Shown: in pieces, positions 51,385 to 60,558 of the stretch
Layout: the number at the start of each line of letters is the position of its first letter
Position numbering within the stretch: the first letter of the stretch is position 1
NCBI RefSeq assembly: GCF_001311785.1
Contig: NZ_BBBX01000004.1
Span: forward strand, 43,098-107,097
Direction of reading: 5' to 3'
From: Lacticaseibacillus saniviri JCM 17471 = DSM 24301
GTDB taxonomy: Bacteria; Bacillota; Bacilli; Lactobacillales; Lactobacillaceae
DNA length: 64,000 bases
The notes under the pieces: model-generated
What the model was told of the DNA's origin: nothing
Seen by the model: the letters and a program-made list of their open reading frames with translations, nothing else
The model's database searches: none
Program-made: the position numbers and the translations under genes

Positions 51385-51999
51385 TGCGAATCTTGAAAAC
51401 CGTTTTGTTGTGGATTGCCATTATTAGCGGTGCCGTAGTGGGTACGATTCTACTTTCAGTGGGATTGTTTCCACTTTTGTGCATTTTGACCACCTCGATC
51501 AAATCGCGAATCTCTCCTTTGGCCGGTTGAACCAAAATTATTGGCAACTGATGTTGTACTTGGTGGTGCCATGGATTTCGCCGCTTAAAATGCGTGACTT
51601 CCCGGTCAGCGTCAGTGGTGCTCATCACTTTGCAGATGTCAAAAACCTATTCGTGCTGGCGCTCATCGTGCTGATTGTCACCATTGTGCCCGCCATTCGT
51701 TACTGGCATCAGTTGCGCCAACAGCATCGACGTTACGTTCTGGTCCGTCCGTTTCAAATCGGTGCCGTGGTGCCCGTTATTTTGGGCGCGTTGATGGCGA
51801 TTAATTTTGATGAAGTCTTCGTGACGTTCCATCACATCCTGTTTCGAAACTCGGATTGGCTATTCGATCCAGTGACAGATCCGGTCATCAATGTCTTGCC
51901 GGAAGATTTTTTCTCGCCTGTTTTATCGTGGCCCTGTTGCTGTTTGAAATTGTGATGGGAATTGGTATTTGGCGTGGCAAACAAGACAGTCGGAGGTGA
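51384..51999 (+). CDS. TIGR01906-type integral membrane protein (two frameshifts)
   Basis: This is a protein of about 205 aa with four or so helices: TVLLWIAIISGAVVGTILLSVG, NLFVLALIVLIVTIVPAIRYW, VVPVILGALMAINF and CFIVALLLFEIVMGIGIW. The family motifs NYWQLMLYLVVPW and SGAHHFADVKNLF are present. The T runs at 51476-51479 and 51907-51912 are each one base short; repair gives one frame to TGA at 51997. It belongs to the yutD-yutF-TIGR01906 cluster. The function is unknown. Confidence 0.85.
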
Positions 52000-52003
52000 A
52001 GAC

Positions 52004-52951
52004 ATGCGCAGATGGCTATGGTTAGGAATTCTTCTCGCGTGGTTCGCATGGCCGCAGCAGATGGTCCATGCTGCGATCAGCGATTTGTCGGTCTCACCAG
52101 TGACGACGCGGCAGCCGAGTGACCGATTTGAAGTTTCTGGCAGTGCGGGCAGCAAGCAGACATTGACTTTATCAGTCGCAAACTTTGGTTATGCGGCCAA
52201 GCAGATTGTGATTAAACCGCTGAATGCGATGACCACAGCGAGTGGGACATTGGGTTACAGTGCGAGTCGCCCACTGGCTGCGGCAACATCAGTGACTCAG
52301 CTGGTCAAGTCACAGACGCTGACGTTACTGCCACAGACCTCAAAGGAAGTGGCGATCCCAATCACATTGCCGGCAATCGCCTTTGATGGCGAGGTGCTGG
52401 GCGCCATTGCAGTTCAGATTGACCAATCGCTCTTGCCTGAAGATCGCGGTCAAATTACGGTACCTGTCGCAATCACGATGACCGACCGACTACCGGAGTT
52501 CAATCCAACGGTCGGTACACCGATTTCCAGCATGGATAAGCAACATCCTTGGCTGACGATTCCGGTTGAGAATCGGCAGGCGCGCACGATGCGGCACGTC
52601 AAGGTGACGCTAAAAGTGCAAGAGCAACACTGGTGGAATCGGTTTGTCGCGCCGACAGTTCAGCAGGTGACGATGACGAATGTGACCATCGCGCCCAACA
52701 GCGTGTTGCCACTGAAAGTGAAGGCACCGGGCAATCGATTTGAAAGCAGCTATCAAGTGAGCGGGACGATTCAGGCGGGTAGTCAAACCTGGCCGATTAA
52801 ACAGGTCTTGCATCCGAACGCCGAAGCGATTGCGGACTTCAATCGTGATTTGCCTTGGCCATGGACTATCTGGGCCACACTGATCGGGGTTTTCCTCGGC
52901 ATTGTCGTGCTGGTGGCCGTGATTCGCTACTGGTGGCTTTTTAGAAAATGA
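52004..52951 (+). CDS. WxL-interacting protein (DUF916 + DUF3324)
   Basis: The 315-aa secreted protein has a signal peptide (WLWLGILLAWFAWPQQMVHA), a peptidoglycan-binding DUF916 domain (ISDLSVSPVTT...QTLTLSVANFGYAAKQIVI) and a DUF3324 domain. It also has a C-terminal anchor (IWATLIGVFLGIVVLVAVIRYWWLF). These proteins normally bind WxL surface proteins encoded next to them. Here no WxL partner is in the window, which is unusual. GGAGG precedes ATG 52004, five nt after the upstream gene. Confidence 0.87.
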   Translation: MRRWLWLGILLAWFAWPQQMVHAAISDLSVSPVTTRQPSDRFEVSGSAGSKQTLTLSVANFGYAAKQIVIKPLNAMTTASGTLGYSASRPLAAATSVTQLVKSQTLTLLPQTSKEVAIPITLPAIAFDGEVLGAIAVQIDQSLLPEDRGQITVPVAITMTDRLPEFNPTVGTPISSMDKQHPWLTIPVENRQARTMRHVKVTLKVQEQHWWNRFVAPTVQQVTMTNVTIAPNSVLPLKVKAPGNRFESSYQVSGTIQAGSQTWPIKQVLHPNAEAIADFNRDLPWPWTIWATLIGVFLGIVVLVAVIRYWWLFRK

Positions 52952-52973
52952 TACAGATTTAAGTTTGACTTGT

Positions 52974-53013
52974 AACAGCTCAAGTGCTAAATTAATTGCA
53001 TTGAGCTGTTTTT
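52974..53013 (+). terminator. Rho-independent terminator after the WxL-interacting protein gene
   Basis: AACAGCTCAA pairs with TTGAGCTGTT over a 17-nt AT-rich loop and is followed by TTTATTTTTC. Confidence 0.85.
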
Positions 53014-53022
53014 ATTTTTCAT

Positions 53023-53051
53023 TTTAGCAACAGCGTCCATTATTTTATAAT
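53023..53051 (+). promoter_or_regulatory. Probable alsS promoter
   Basis: A perfect TATAAT (53046-53051) with a poor -35 (TTTAGC, 53023-53028) 17 nt upstream lies 28 nt before alsS. Confidence 0.55.
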
Positions 53052-53079
53052 ACAGTTGTCACGGAAAGAGGAGACAGAA

Positions 53080-54753
53080 ATGGCCGAAACAGAACACTTT
53101 GGTGCCGATTTGATCGTAGATAGTTTGGCAAATCATCATGTCGATTACGTATTTGGGATTCCCGGTGCAAAAATTGATCGTGTATTTGAACGTCTTGAAC
53201 ATCCTATTAATCCGAATGCCCCACAACTCATTGTGGCCCGGCATGAACAGAATGCGGCCTTCATGGCGGCTGCCGTTGGTCGATTGACCGGCAAACCAGG
53301 TGTTGTGATGGCGACTTCCGGTCCTGGTGCGTCTAACTTAGCGACTGGGTTGGTGACGGCTACCGCTGAAGGGGATCCCGTCGTTGCGATTGCGGGTCAG
53401 GTTAAACGGGCCGACTTATTGCGTTCATCACATCAAAGCATGCGCAATGCCGATTTGTTTGCACCTATCACCAAGTACTCAGCCGAAGTCCAAGATCCGG
53501 ACAATGTTTCCGAAATTATCGCCAACGCATACCGCGCGGCCTCATCTGGGAAGCAGGGCGCAAGTTTTGTTTCTGTGCCACAGGATGTGACGGATTCAGC
53601 AGTCAGCTCCGCACCGATCAAGCCATTAGCGGAACCTAAGTTAGGACCCGCTAGTCCCAGTGACCTAACTTACCTGGCACGCCAAATCAAGGATGCCCAA
53701 TTGCCTGTCTTACTGCTCGGTATGCGTGCATCCTCTAGTGATGTCACAGAAGCAATCCGTAATCTGATCGATGTAACGGAATTACCTGTTGTCGAAACCT
53801 TCCAAGGCGCCGGCATCATCTCTCACAAGCAAGTGAAGAACTTCTTTGGCCGTGTGGGTCTGTTCCGTAACCAACCAGGGGACATGTTGCTCAAGCAAAG
53901 TGACTTGGTCATTGCGGTGGGTTACGACCCAATCGAATACGAACCACGGAACTGGAACGCAGAACGCGATTCACGGATTATCGTGATCGACAATCTGCCA
54001 GCCGAAATTGATCATAATTTTGAACCTGAAACCGAGTTGGTCGGTGATATTTCACAAACACTCGAAATCTTAACGCCATTGCTGCGTGGCTATCAGGTGA
54101 GTCCAAGTGCCAAGAACTATCTGGCAGACTTGCAAGAAAAACTGGTTGACCGCGATGTACCGCCTGCAGCCAAGGGTAAGTTGAATCACCCATTAGCCAT
54201 CATTCGGGCCCTGCAAGATCGAGTCGATGATGACATGACCGTTTCTGTCGATGTCGGTAGCCACTACATCTGGATGGCGCGTCACTTCAGAAGTTATCAA
54301 CCACGGCATCTGTTGTTCTCAAACGGGATGCAGACGCTGGGGGTTGCCTTACCTTGGGCCATTGCGGCCACATTGGTTCGGCCAGGTAAGAAGGCTGTTT
54401 CGGTGTCCGGTGACGGTGGCTTCCTGTTCTCAGCACAAGAACTGGAAACGGCTGTGCGCTTGAAGGCCAATTTGGTTCACATCATCTGGAATGACGGCTA
54501 TTATGATATGGTTAAGTTCCAAGAAGAGATGAAGTATGGTGAAAGCGCTGGGGTTAAATTCGGCCCAGTTGATTTCGTGAAGTACGCTGAAAGCTTTGGG
54601 GCAACCGGCTTACGCGTCGATGATCCAGCCGACTTGGGCAAGGTTCTCGATCAAGCCTTTGCCACAGATGGCCCTGTGATTGTGGATGTTCCTGTTGATT
54701 ACAGCGACAACGAATCCCTCGGCCAAGCCATGCTTGCGGATCAATTCTATTAG
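53080..54753 (+). CDS. alsS: Catabolic acetolactate synthase AlsS
   Basis: AlsS condenses two pyruvates to alpha-acetolactate using thiamine diphosphate, the start of the acetoin/diacetyl route that relieves pyruvate and acid load. The 557-aa product has [48 protein letters not shown] and the ThDP motif [16 protein letters not shown]...[18 protein letters not shown]. The catabolic type is inferred from the absence of a regulatory subunit and the adjacent alsD. ATG 53080 follows AGAGGAG. Confidence 0.95.
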   Translation: MAETEHFGADLIVDSLANHHVDYVFGIPGAKIDRVFERLEHPINPNAPQLIVARHEQNAAFMAAAVGRLTGKPGVVMATSGPGASNLATGLVTATAEGDPVVAIAGQVKRADLLRSSHQSMRNADLFAPITKYSAEVQDPDNVSEIIANAYRAASSGKQGASFVSVPQDVTDSAVSSAPIKPLAEPKLGPASPSDLTYLARQIKDAQLPVLLLGMRASSSDVTEAIRNLIDVTELPVVETFQGAGIISHKQVKNFFGRVGLFRNQPGDMLLKQSDLVIAVGYDPIEYEPRNWNAERDSRIIVIDNLPAEIDHNFEPETELVGDISQTLEILTPLLRGYQVSPSAKNYLADLQEKLVDRDVPPAAKGKLNHPLAIIRALQDRVDDDMTVSVDVGSHYIWMARHFRSYQPRHLLFSNGMQTLGVALPWAIAATLVRPGKKAVSVSGDGGFLFSAQELETAVRLKANLVHIIWNDGYYDMVKFQEEMKYGESAGVKFGPVDFVKYAESFGATGLRVDDPADLGKVLDQAFATDGPVIVDVPVDYSDNESLGQAMLADQFY

Positions 54754-54807
54754 GATAGTGCTGTCTGCATTGTGGCAGCAAACAACGAATTTGTGGGAGG
54801 AAAAGTC

Positions 54808-55467
54808 ATGACAACACTGTATCAGCACGGCACATTAGCATTACTCGTGCCCGGATTATTCACCGGAACGCAGACTGTGGGCGAATTGCTCAAGCATGGT
54901 GATACCGGCATCGGGACCTTAGAGGGCCTCGACGGCGAATTGATCATCATGGACGGCATCGTTTATCAGGTCAACGCAATGGGGCAAGTGCGCGTGGTTA
55001 ACGCGGATGAAACCGTGCCATTTGCTAACGTTCATAAGGCCCATCCACAACCAAAAATTGCGGTTGAGGATGCTTCAAGTGATGCGCTCAAGCAGATCGC
55101 GCTGAAGGAATTGAAGACTGAGAACCTGTTTGCCGCCATTCGCGTGGATGGTGAATTCAGTCAAATGCATACCCGGGCAGTGTTGCCACAGACCAAACCT
55201 TATCCCACATTAGCGGCGACGGCTGAAGGCCAACACGAGTTTAATGCCACCAATATCAAGGGCACCATTATTGGTTATTTCTCACCCGTTATTTATGCGG
55301 GTGCGGTGGCAGCGGGCTTCCACCTGCATTTCTTGAGTGAAGATCATGTCATGGGTGGGCACATCCTCGATTTTGACCTGGCCAAGGGGAATTTGCAGAT
55401 TGAGACATTTGATAATTTCAACCTGCATCTGCCCGTGCACGACCCCGATTTTTGGAAACCAAAATAA
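54808..55467 (+). CDS. alsD: Alpha-acetolactate decarboxylase
   Basis: AlsD converts acetolactate to acetoin. The 219-aa zinc enzyme starts TTLYQHGTLALLVPGLFTGTQTVGELLKHGD. It contains GTLEGLDGELIIMDG, ENLFAAIRVDGEFSQMHTRAV and AAGFHLHFLSEDHVMGGHILD, where the histidines and glutamate bind metal. Start ATG 54808 follows GGGAGG; an upstream in-frame start would add 12 residues. It forms an operon with alsS, 54 nt downstream. Confidence 0.95.
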   Translation: MTTLYQHGTLALLVPGLFTGTQTVGELLKHGDTGIGTLEGLDGELIIMDGIVYQVNAMGQVRVVNADETVPFANVHKAHPQPKIAVEDASSDALKQIALKELKTENLFAAIRVDGEFSQMHTRAVLPQTKPYPTLAATAEGQHEFNATNIKGTIIGYFSPVIYAGAVAAGFHLHFLSEDHVMGGHILDFDLAKGNLQIETFDNFNLHLPVHDPDFWKPK

Positions 55468-55526
55468 TGCAAAGCAAGCGATGCGCGATATCGCTAAAGC
55501 TGAGAATTAGAATTTCGTCATTTTCC

Positions 55527-55555
55527 TTGAAGCAACACGCAGGCTCTGATAAGCT
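55527..55555 (+). promoter_or_regulatory. Promoter of the lysine riboswitch leader
   Basis: TTGAAG (55527-55532), a 17-nt spacer and TAAGCT (55550-55555) precede the aptamer by about ten bases. Confidence 0.65.
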
Positions 55556-55560
55556 GTCTA

Positions 55561-55735
55561 GTGCATATGATTAGAGGTTGCGTGAATCATGAGTCACCTT
55601 GAGGACAGCCCACAGCTGGATGAGCCAAGGTAAAAGGGATGAGCGCCGAAGTGAGACCCGAGTGGAAGGGGATTGCTGGGCCAGGCATGAATAATGACTG
55701 GACTGTCGCAGGAATGCGGAGCGCTAACATGACGA
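55561..55735 (+). ncRNA. Lysine riboswitch (L box)
   Basis: The conserved L-box islands occur in order: AGAGGTTGCG (55573-55582), GATGAGCGCCGAAGTG, AAGGGGATTGCTGGGCCAGGC (55666-55686, here 21 bases split by the kissing loop), GACTGTCGCAGGAATGCGGAGCGCTA. Spacing fits the five-way junction aptamer. It sits directly before a lysine-type permease with a terminator between them, so high lysine should stop transcription. This also accounts for the 357-nt gap between alsD and the permease. Confidence 0.88.
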
Positions 55736-55760
55736 TATCCCCAGAATCTTTGTATTCACA

Positions 55761-55804
55761 CGCGGATCAGTCTGTTTGGGCTGATTCGCGTTTTGCGTAT
55801 TTTA
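55761..55804 (+). terminator. Riboswitch-controlled terminator
   Basis: CGCGGATCAG pairs with CTGATTCGCG (one G-U) and is followed by TTTTGCGTATTTT, 21 nt before the permease start. It is the expression platform of the lysine riboswitch. Confidence 0.85.
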
Positions 55805-55824
55805 ATAAAAAGGGAGTTAGGATT

Positions 55825-57279
55825 GTGGCAGATTCAGGCAACAACGGCATGAAACGGGAGTTAAAAACGCGACACTTATCGATGATCGCGTTAGGTGGTA
55901 GTATCGGGACCGGCTTATTCGTCGCCAGTGGTTCCGCGGTGGCAACGGCTGGACCTGGTGGTGCGTTACTCGCCTATGCAGCAATTGGGGTGATGGTGTA
56001 CTTCTTGATGACCAGTTTAGGGGAAATGGCGACATTTGTGCCGGTTTCCGGGTCATTTTCAACCTATGCCACGCGCTTCGTGGATCCCGCGTTAGGTTTC
56101 GCACTGGGGTGGAATTATTGGTTCAACTGGGCCATCACGGTGGCGGTGGACGTCGCAACCACGGCGATTGTGATGCACTTTTGGCTGCCGAATGTTCCAG
56201 GATGGATTTTTAGCCTCGGCTTCTTACTGTTGATTTTTGATTAACATTGTCTCAGTCAAATCCTTCGGGGAGACCGAATATTGGTTATCCTTGGTGAAGG
56301 TGATCACGGTGCTGGCTTTCTTAGCGGTTGGTCTGTTGACCATTGTCGGCGTATTGGGTGGCGGTCCTGCCATCGGCTTGCACAATTACACCATCGGCGA
56401 CGCACCGTTTGTGGGTGGCTTACCGGCGACCCTGTCCGTCTTGTCGTGGCTGGGTTCTCATTTCAGGGCACCGAGTTGATTGGGATTACAGCGGGGGAAT
56501 CAGAAACTCCTGAAACCAGTATTCCAAAGGCAATCAAGCAAGTGTTCTGGCGGATTTTACTGTTTTATATTCTGGCGATTGCTGTGATTGCGGCGATTAT
56601 TCCATACACAAGTCCAAGCTTACTCGGGGCTAGCGCCAAGGATGTGGCCATTTCGCCATTCACCTTAGTGTTTGATCGTATTGGGATGGCCGGTGCCGCT
56701 TCAGTGATGAACGCCGTTATTTTGACCTCTGTTTTATCCAGTGCCAACTCGGGGATGTACGCGGCAACACGGATGCTCTGGGCCATGGGCGAGACAGGCT
56801 TTGCGGCTCGTATCTTTGCTAAGACAAACAATCGGGGGATTCCGCTGGCCGCCTTACTGGGCACAACCGCAGTCGGCGCATTGACCTTCTTGACCAGTGT
56901 GATGGGCCCCAACGTGTACCAGCTACTCGTGGCTGCCTCCGGTCTGACCGGCTTTCTGGCTTGGCTCGGAATCGCGATTTCACATTATCGCTTCCGCAAG
57001 GCCTTTATTGCCCAGGGACACAAGTTGACCGAGCTGGTCTATCACGCAAAGTGGTTCCCAATCGGGCCAATTTTGGCCATTGTGATGAGCTTGGTGGTCA
57101 TTGCGGGTCAGGACATCAACTCGATTACGAATTTCCACTGGGATAAGTTATTGATCAGTTACATGTCGATTCCATTGTTCTTGATACTGTTCTTCTATTA
57201 CAAGATCAAATATAAGACGCATCTGATTCCTTTAGAAGAGGCAGATTTGTCCGCTCATCAAGAAGGTACAAAGAAATAA
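55825..57279 (+). CDS. lysP: Lysine-specific permease-like amino acid transporter (two frameshifts)
   Basis: This is an APC-family transporter of about 484 aa with 12 expected helices. N-terminal MKRELKTRHLSMIALGGSIGTGLFVASG is the amino acid permease signature, followed by FSFQGTELIGITAGESETPETSIPKAI and SANSGMYAATRMLWAMGE. Lysine specificity is inferred from the riboswitch and overall LysP-likeness. Two frame shifts: the T run at 56234-56238 has one base too many (or two too few), and TTGTCG near 56443 lacks a G. GTG 55825 follows AGGGAG; the reading frame extends upstream through the riboswitch but is not coding there. Confidence 0.88.
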
Positions 57280-57352
57280 CTTGAAACCGATTTCATTTGC
57301 CGTTACACTTATCAGTGGTAATGATCAGTTTGAAAAGAAAAGGCAGTGACAC

Positions 57353-58097
57353 ATGATGTGGATACGATTAACAACCAAATTACTCTTACAACTGGTTGAG
57401 ACGGATTCAGCGATATGGCACAGTGGTGGCAGAATCGGTTCCATCACGATCCGTGTTCGCGGGTGCAACAGGCACAGCAGCGTGGTTGGGTGTCGCCAAC
57501 AATGGCACTCACGCAGATTGGTCGGCAGATCAGCCAGCGCATTCCTGATTTGCATTTGATTCCGGTGTACTATCTGCCGGGCATCATCGATATTCATGCG
57601 GTGATGGGCTACAGCAAACAACACACTGACCTTGAGTCGACGATGGTAATTCGCCGGCTCCTGGATCGCGCGGCAGCGCATAATCAGGACGATGATGTCT
57701 TGCATTCCATTCGTCACATGCAGTTGAAGTGGGATTTTGAAACGCAACATCTGGATTATGCGCAGACCGATGTGATGCAGTTATTGTGGCAACGGTTGGG
57801 TGGCGATGGCCGGCAACAACCCGCCTTGAATCAATATGATAAGCAATTACTGCTGCGACTTCTGGAATCACAGAATTGGAATCTCGATGAGTTCGAGTGG
57901 CGTTTTCGGATTGGTTGCAGGCCCAAAATATGCAACACAGCTTGCTCACGCGGTTTGAAATGATGCAGCGGGTGATGTATGAAGTGACGAAGAATCAGGC
58001 TGCCATCGACGAGTTGCAGCAAGTCAGCAGTGAACGGCAGTGGCGGCAATCGCTTGCGTGGCTACAGCCCATTGTTGATAAAGAAGATGTGCTTTAA
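57353..58097 (+). CDS. Uncharacterised ~248-aa protein (two frameshifts)
   Basis: No family is recognised. With one T restored near 57406 and one in the run 57903-57906, a single frame reads from ATG 57353 (behind AAAAGG) to TAA 58095. Visible stretches are MAQWWQNRFHHD, IPDLHLIPVYYLPGIIDIHAVMGYS, ALNQYDKQLLLRLLESQNW and RFEMMQRVMYEVTKNQAAIDEL. It is Gln/Trp/His-rich, soluble and probably helical. The start region is uncertain; an alternative ATG is at 57415. It is flanked by lysP and a terminator, convergent with the mga-like gene. Confidence 0.6.
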
Positions 58098-58106
58098 TAC
58101 GGTACG

Positions 58107-58157
58107 AAAAAGGCGTTGTGTCATTCCCTCGGTGGGAGTTGACACAACGCCATTTTT
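58107..58157. terminator. Bidirectional terminator after the 57.4 kb gene and the mga-like gene
   Basis: GGCGTTGTGTCA pairs with TGACACAACGCC, 12 bp, flanked by AAAAA and ATTTTT. Confidence 0.88.
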
Positions 58158-58162
58158 GTCTG

Positions 58163-59679
58163 TTAGGCTTCTTTTGAAACAGGGACTTCGATGACCTTGT
58201 TCAAGAAGATATGTTTGATGCGGATGTAGAGATTGTAGAAATCTGTCTCAGTCGAATCAATATTCCAGTTGAGCACAGCTTGGTCGTCGGCCACATCGGG
58301 ATTGTATTCATTGAACTCATCCAGATCATCCATTGACGTGATGATGAGGTCCGCCGCTTCGATTGGCGCCTCATCCGGCAAAATATTGACGATGTTGATG
58401 TCGCGTAAGAATAGTAACATGTTATAGCTCACCAAATCGGTAAAGCCGATGAGCATTTGACGTTGACCGCTTCGTCCCACTTGAATTGGCGCAGGTAGGG
58501 CACCAGCAGGTAATACAGAATATGCGTCAAGGAATCACTGTTATCGCGAAGTACCTGATACTCGGAATCATCGGGCAGGGTCGCAGTGAATTGCATGATG
58601 TAGGTCAATAGCTTGGCCTGTTCATATTCCAACCGCTGCGGACTGTAAAAATCGATCAGTTTGACCTGATCATCCTGCATCAGAAAGAAGTTCAGGAAGA
58701 CTTTGGCCAGATTCACGACCAGTAACCGATCCTCAATCAATGGCCGCGCATCATCGTTGTAATAAGGCTTCAGATAATTGATGAAGTGGGCGACGTAGTG
58801 ATGGATGATCGTATCTGTGCTCACGAAATATTGATATAACTGAGCCTCAATCGGCTTCAGATTCGTGAAGTTGATATCGCGGTTTTGTTGAAAATGGAAA
58901 AAAGCTGATTCCGCTTGTAGCGTTCGCGGTGAGAGACTTGGAAATGAGCTCTGGTCATAGATGGGTTCATCAAACGGGGCAAAACCTTTGAACAGCTTTG
59001 TGAACCGTGAGAACGAATTAATCACCTTACCGCGAGCGATACGCAAGCGACAAATGGCCCAAAACAATTCGTCTTGGATGACTTCGATGGGGTTCGTTCG
59101 AATATTAGTCAATTTCTCATACTGAGCGGCCACCCGTTCCAGCTGCAATGACTTGATGGGCCAAGCCACACCGTGGAACCCAAGCTAATAAAAGGCAAAC
59201 AGGAATAAGCGGACCTGTTTTTCATCGCCCTGAATCTCGGCTTTGGTCAGTGACAACTTGAGATGGTACTTGGCTAACAAGTCGCGCAATGGCACGGTCT
59301 TGCGCAGAAGGGTTGAGCGACTGATGAAGCGCTCCTGACAGAACCGATCAACGCTTGGAATGTTGCCCTGTACCAAGTAGTCCAGGAATTGAAACTGGAT
59401 CGCGTCTTCGAGCAGGTGGAGCCGATATTCGTCCACCGATATATCGAAATTGCGCAATTGCATGAGTTGTTTACGGATTGTTTTTATTGGAAGATCGCTC
59501 ATGGTCTCGAGATCTGCCAGTAGTTCTCGGCAGATATTGTATCCCTGCTGGTAAGAGATGTTCATCTCATTACTCAGGTCATTGACAGTCATGATACCGG
59601 TACCGCTGGCTTTTAGAATGCGAAACATTTGAAACTTTTGTAAATCAGCTTTTTCCAAAAACGTTTCTTCAAATAGCAC
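58163..59679 (-). CDS. Mga-family HTH regulator (in-frame TAG and one frameshift)
   Basis: The N-terminal winged helix (LQKFQMFRILKASGTGIMTVNDLSNEMNISYQQGYNICRELLADL) and second HTH (PSVDRFCQERFISRSTLLRKTVPLRDLLAKYHLKL) match Mga-type virulence/metabolism regulators; a PRD-like body follows to about 505 residues. At 59185-59187 the frame holds TAG where the neighbouring paralogue has Trp (LFLFAFY*LGFHGVAWP versus LFLSVVFWLATDGASWP), so a TGG to TAG change. At 58456-58458 one base is lost (VNVKMLIGF after repair). It may be a true nonsense allele or an error; the regulon is unknown. Confidence 0.8.
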
Positions 59680-59699
59680 AATGGGTCTCCTTCAATAAT

Positions 59700-59728
59700 A
59701 CTCTAATTTAAGTATATCAAATTAGAGT
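59700..59728. promoter_or_regulatory. 10-9-10 inverted repeat over the mga-like promoter
   Basis: ACTCTAATTT and AAATTAGAGT are perfect inverted arms around AAGTATATC. On the minus strand the TATACT -10 of the mga-like gene lies in the centre, 30-40 nt before its start. This is a good position for an autoregulatory operator. There is no T tract suited to termination of the kinase gene on the left side. Confidence 0.6.
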
Positions 59729-59748
59729 AAATTGCGCTAAGGCTTATA

Positions 59749-60401
59749 TTAATCTGTCACAGCATCTAGCTGCTTGAGTTTGTCATCAATCATGGCAATG
59801 ACGGTTTTACGATCGGCTTCATTTTCGACAAAGTCTAACTTGTCACCATCGATTTGCATCTTTGGACTTTCATCGTAGTCGTCGTACCATGCGGCGTAAC
59901 GTTGGTTTAATTCTTTGTAATAGTCGTAGAGCGATGGATCGACGTCGAGCTGTTCGTAAGGGCGGCCACGGCGCTGAATCCGAGAGAGCATGGTATCAAA
60001 GCTGACCTTGATATGTACCAGCAAATCAGGGCGCTTTTTGTGTGCGGCGTAGGGCAGTTCTTCCATCATATTCTCTAACAGCGCATCATAGACACGGACT
60101 TCAGTATCAGTGGCGCGACCCAAGTCAGCATTCAAGTGGAACAACAAGGAATCTTCAAAAATGGAACGATCGAGCACGTTGTTGTCATCACGGTACGCTT
60201 GTTTGATCGAGTCAAAACGCTTGTTTAAGAAATAAATTTGTAATAAAAAGGCATATTTTTTGGATCTTGGTAAAACAGTGGTAAAACTTCATTATCATCA
60301 ACTGATTCATAGAAGGCTTCTGTGCCGAAATGGTCAGCAATCATTTGTGTGAGGCTGGTTTTTCCCGCCCCAATAGTTCCTGCAAGTACGATCAAAGTCA
60401 T
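59749..60401 (-). CDS. Deoxynucleoside kinase (one frameshift)
   Basis: It phosphorylates deoxyadenosine/deoxyguanosine or related nucleosides for salvage. The N-terminal P-loop is IVLAGTIGAGKTSLTQMIADHFG, with NNVLDRSIFEDSLLFH (DRS motif) and the lid arginines in LSRIQRRGRPYEQ. The run at 60256-60261 (A on the coding strand) is one short; repair gives DPKKYAFLLQIYFLNKRFDSI and about 217 aa. Two adjacent ATG codons (60404 and 60401) are possible; the second has the better spacing to GAGGG. It stands alone between two mga-like genes. Confidence 0.9.
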
Positions 60402-60558
60402 CATGCTCCCTCTTTACCCAATAATTTTGTTAAGCACATCTGTTTTATATTACGAGTTGAGCGGGTTGCATGCAAGCGAGAATTTTTTAATCTTTTTTAG
60501 TCAAACATTAACCAAACAATGGTAATATAATTTGAGATATATTTAGGGGGAGCACAAC

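Noticed and set aside
55639..55824. Longer N-terminus of the lysine permease
   Set aside because: The in-frame extension translates the riboswitch and its terminator; GTG 55825 has the proper ribosome site and the APC signature starts just after it.
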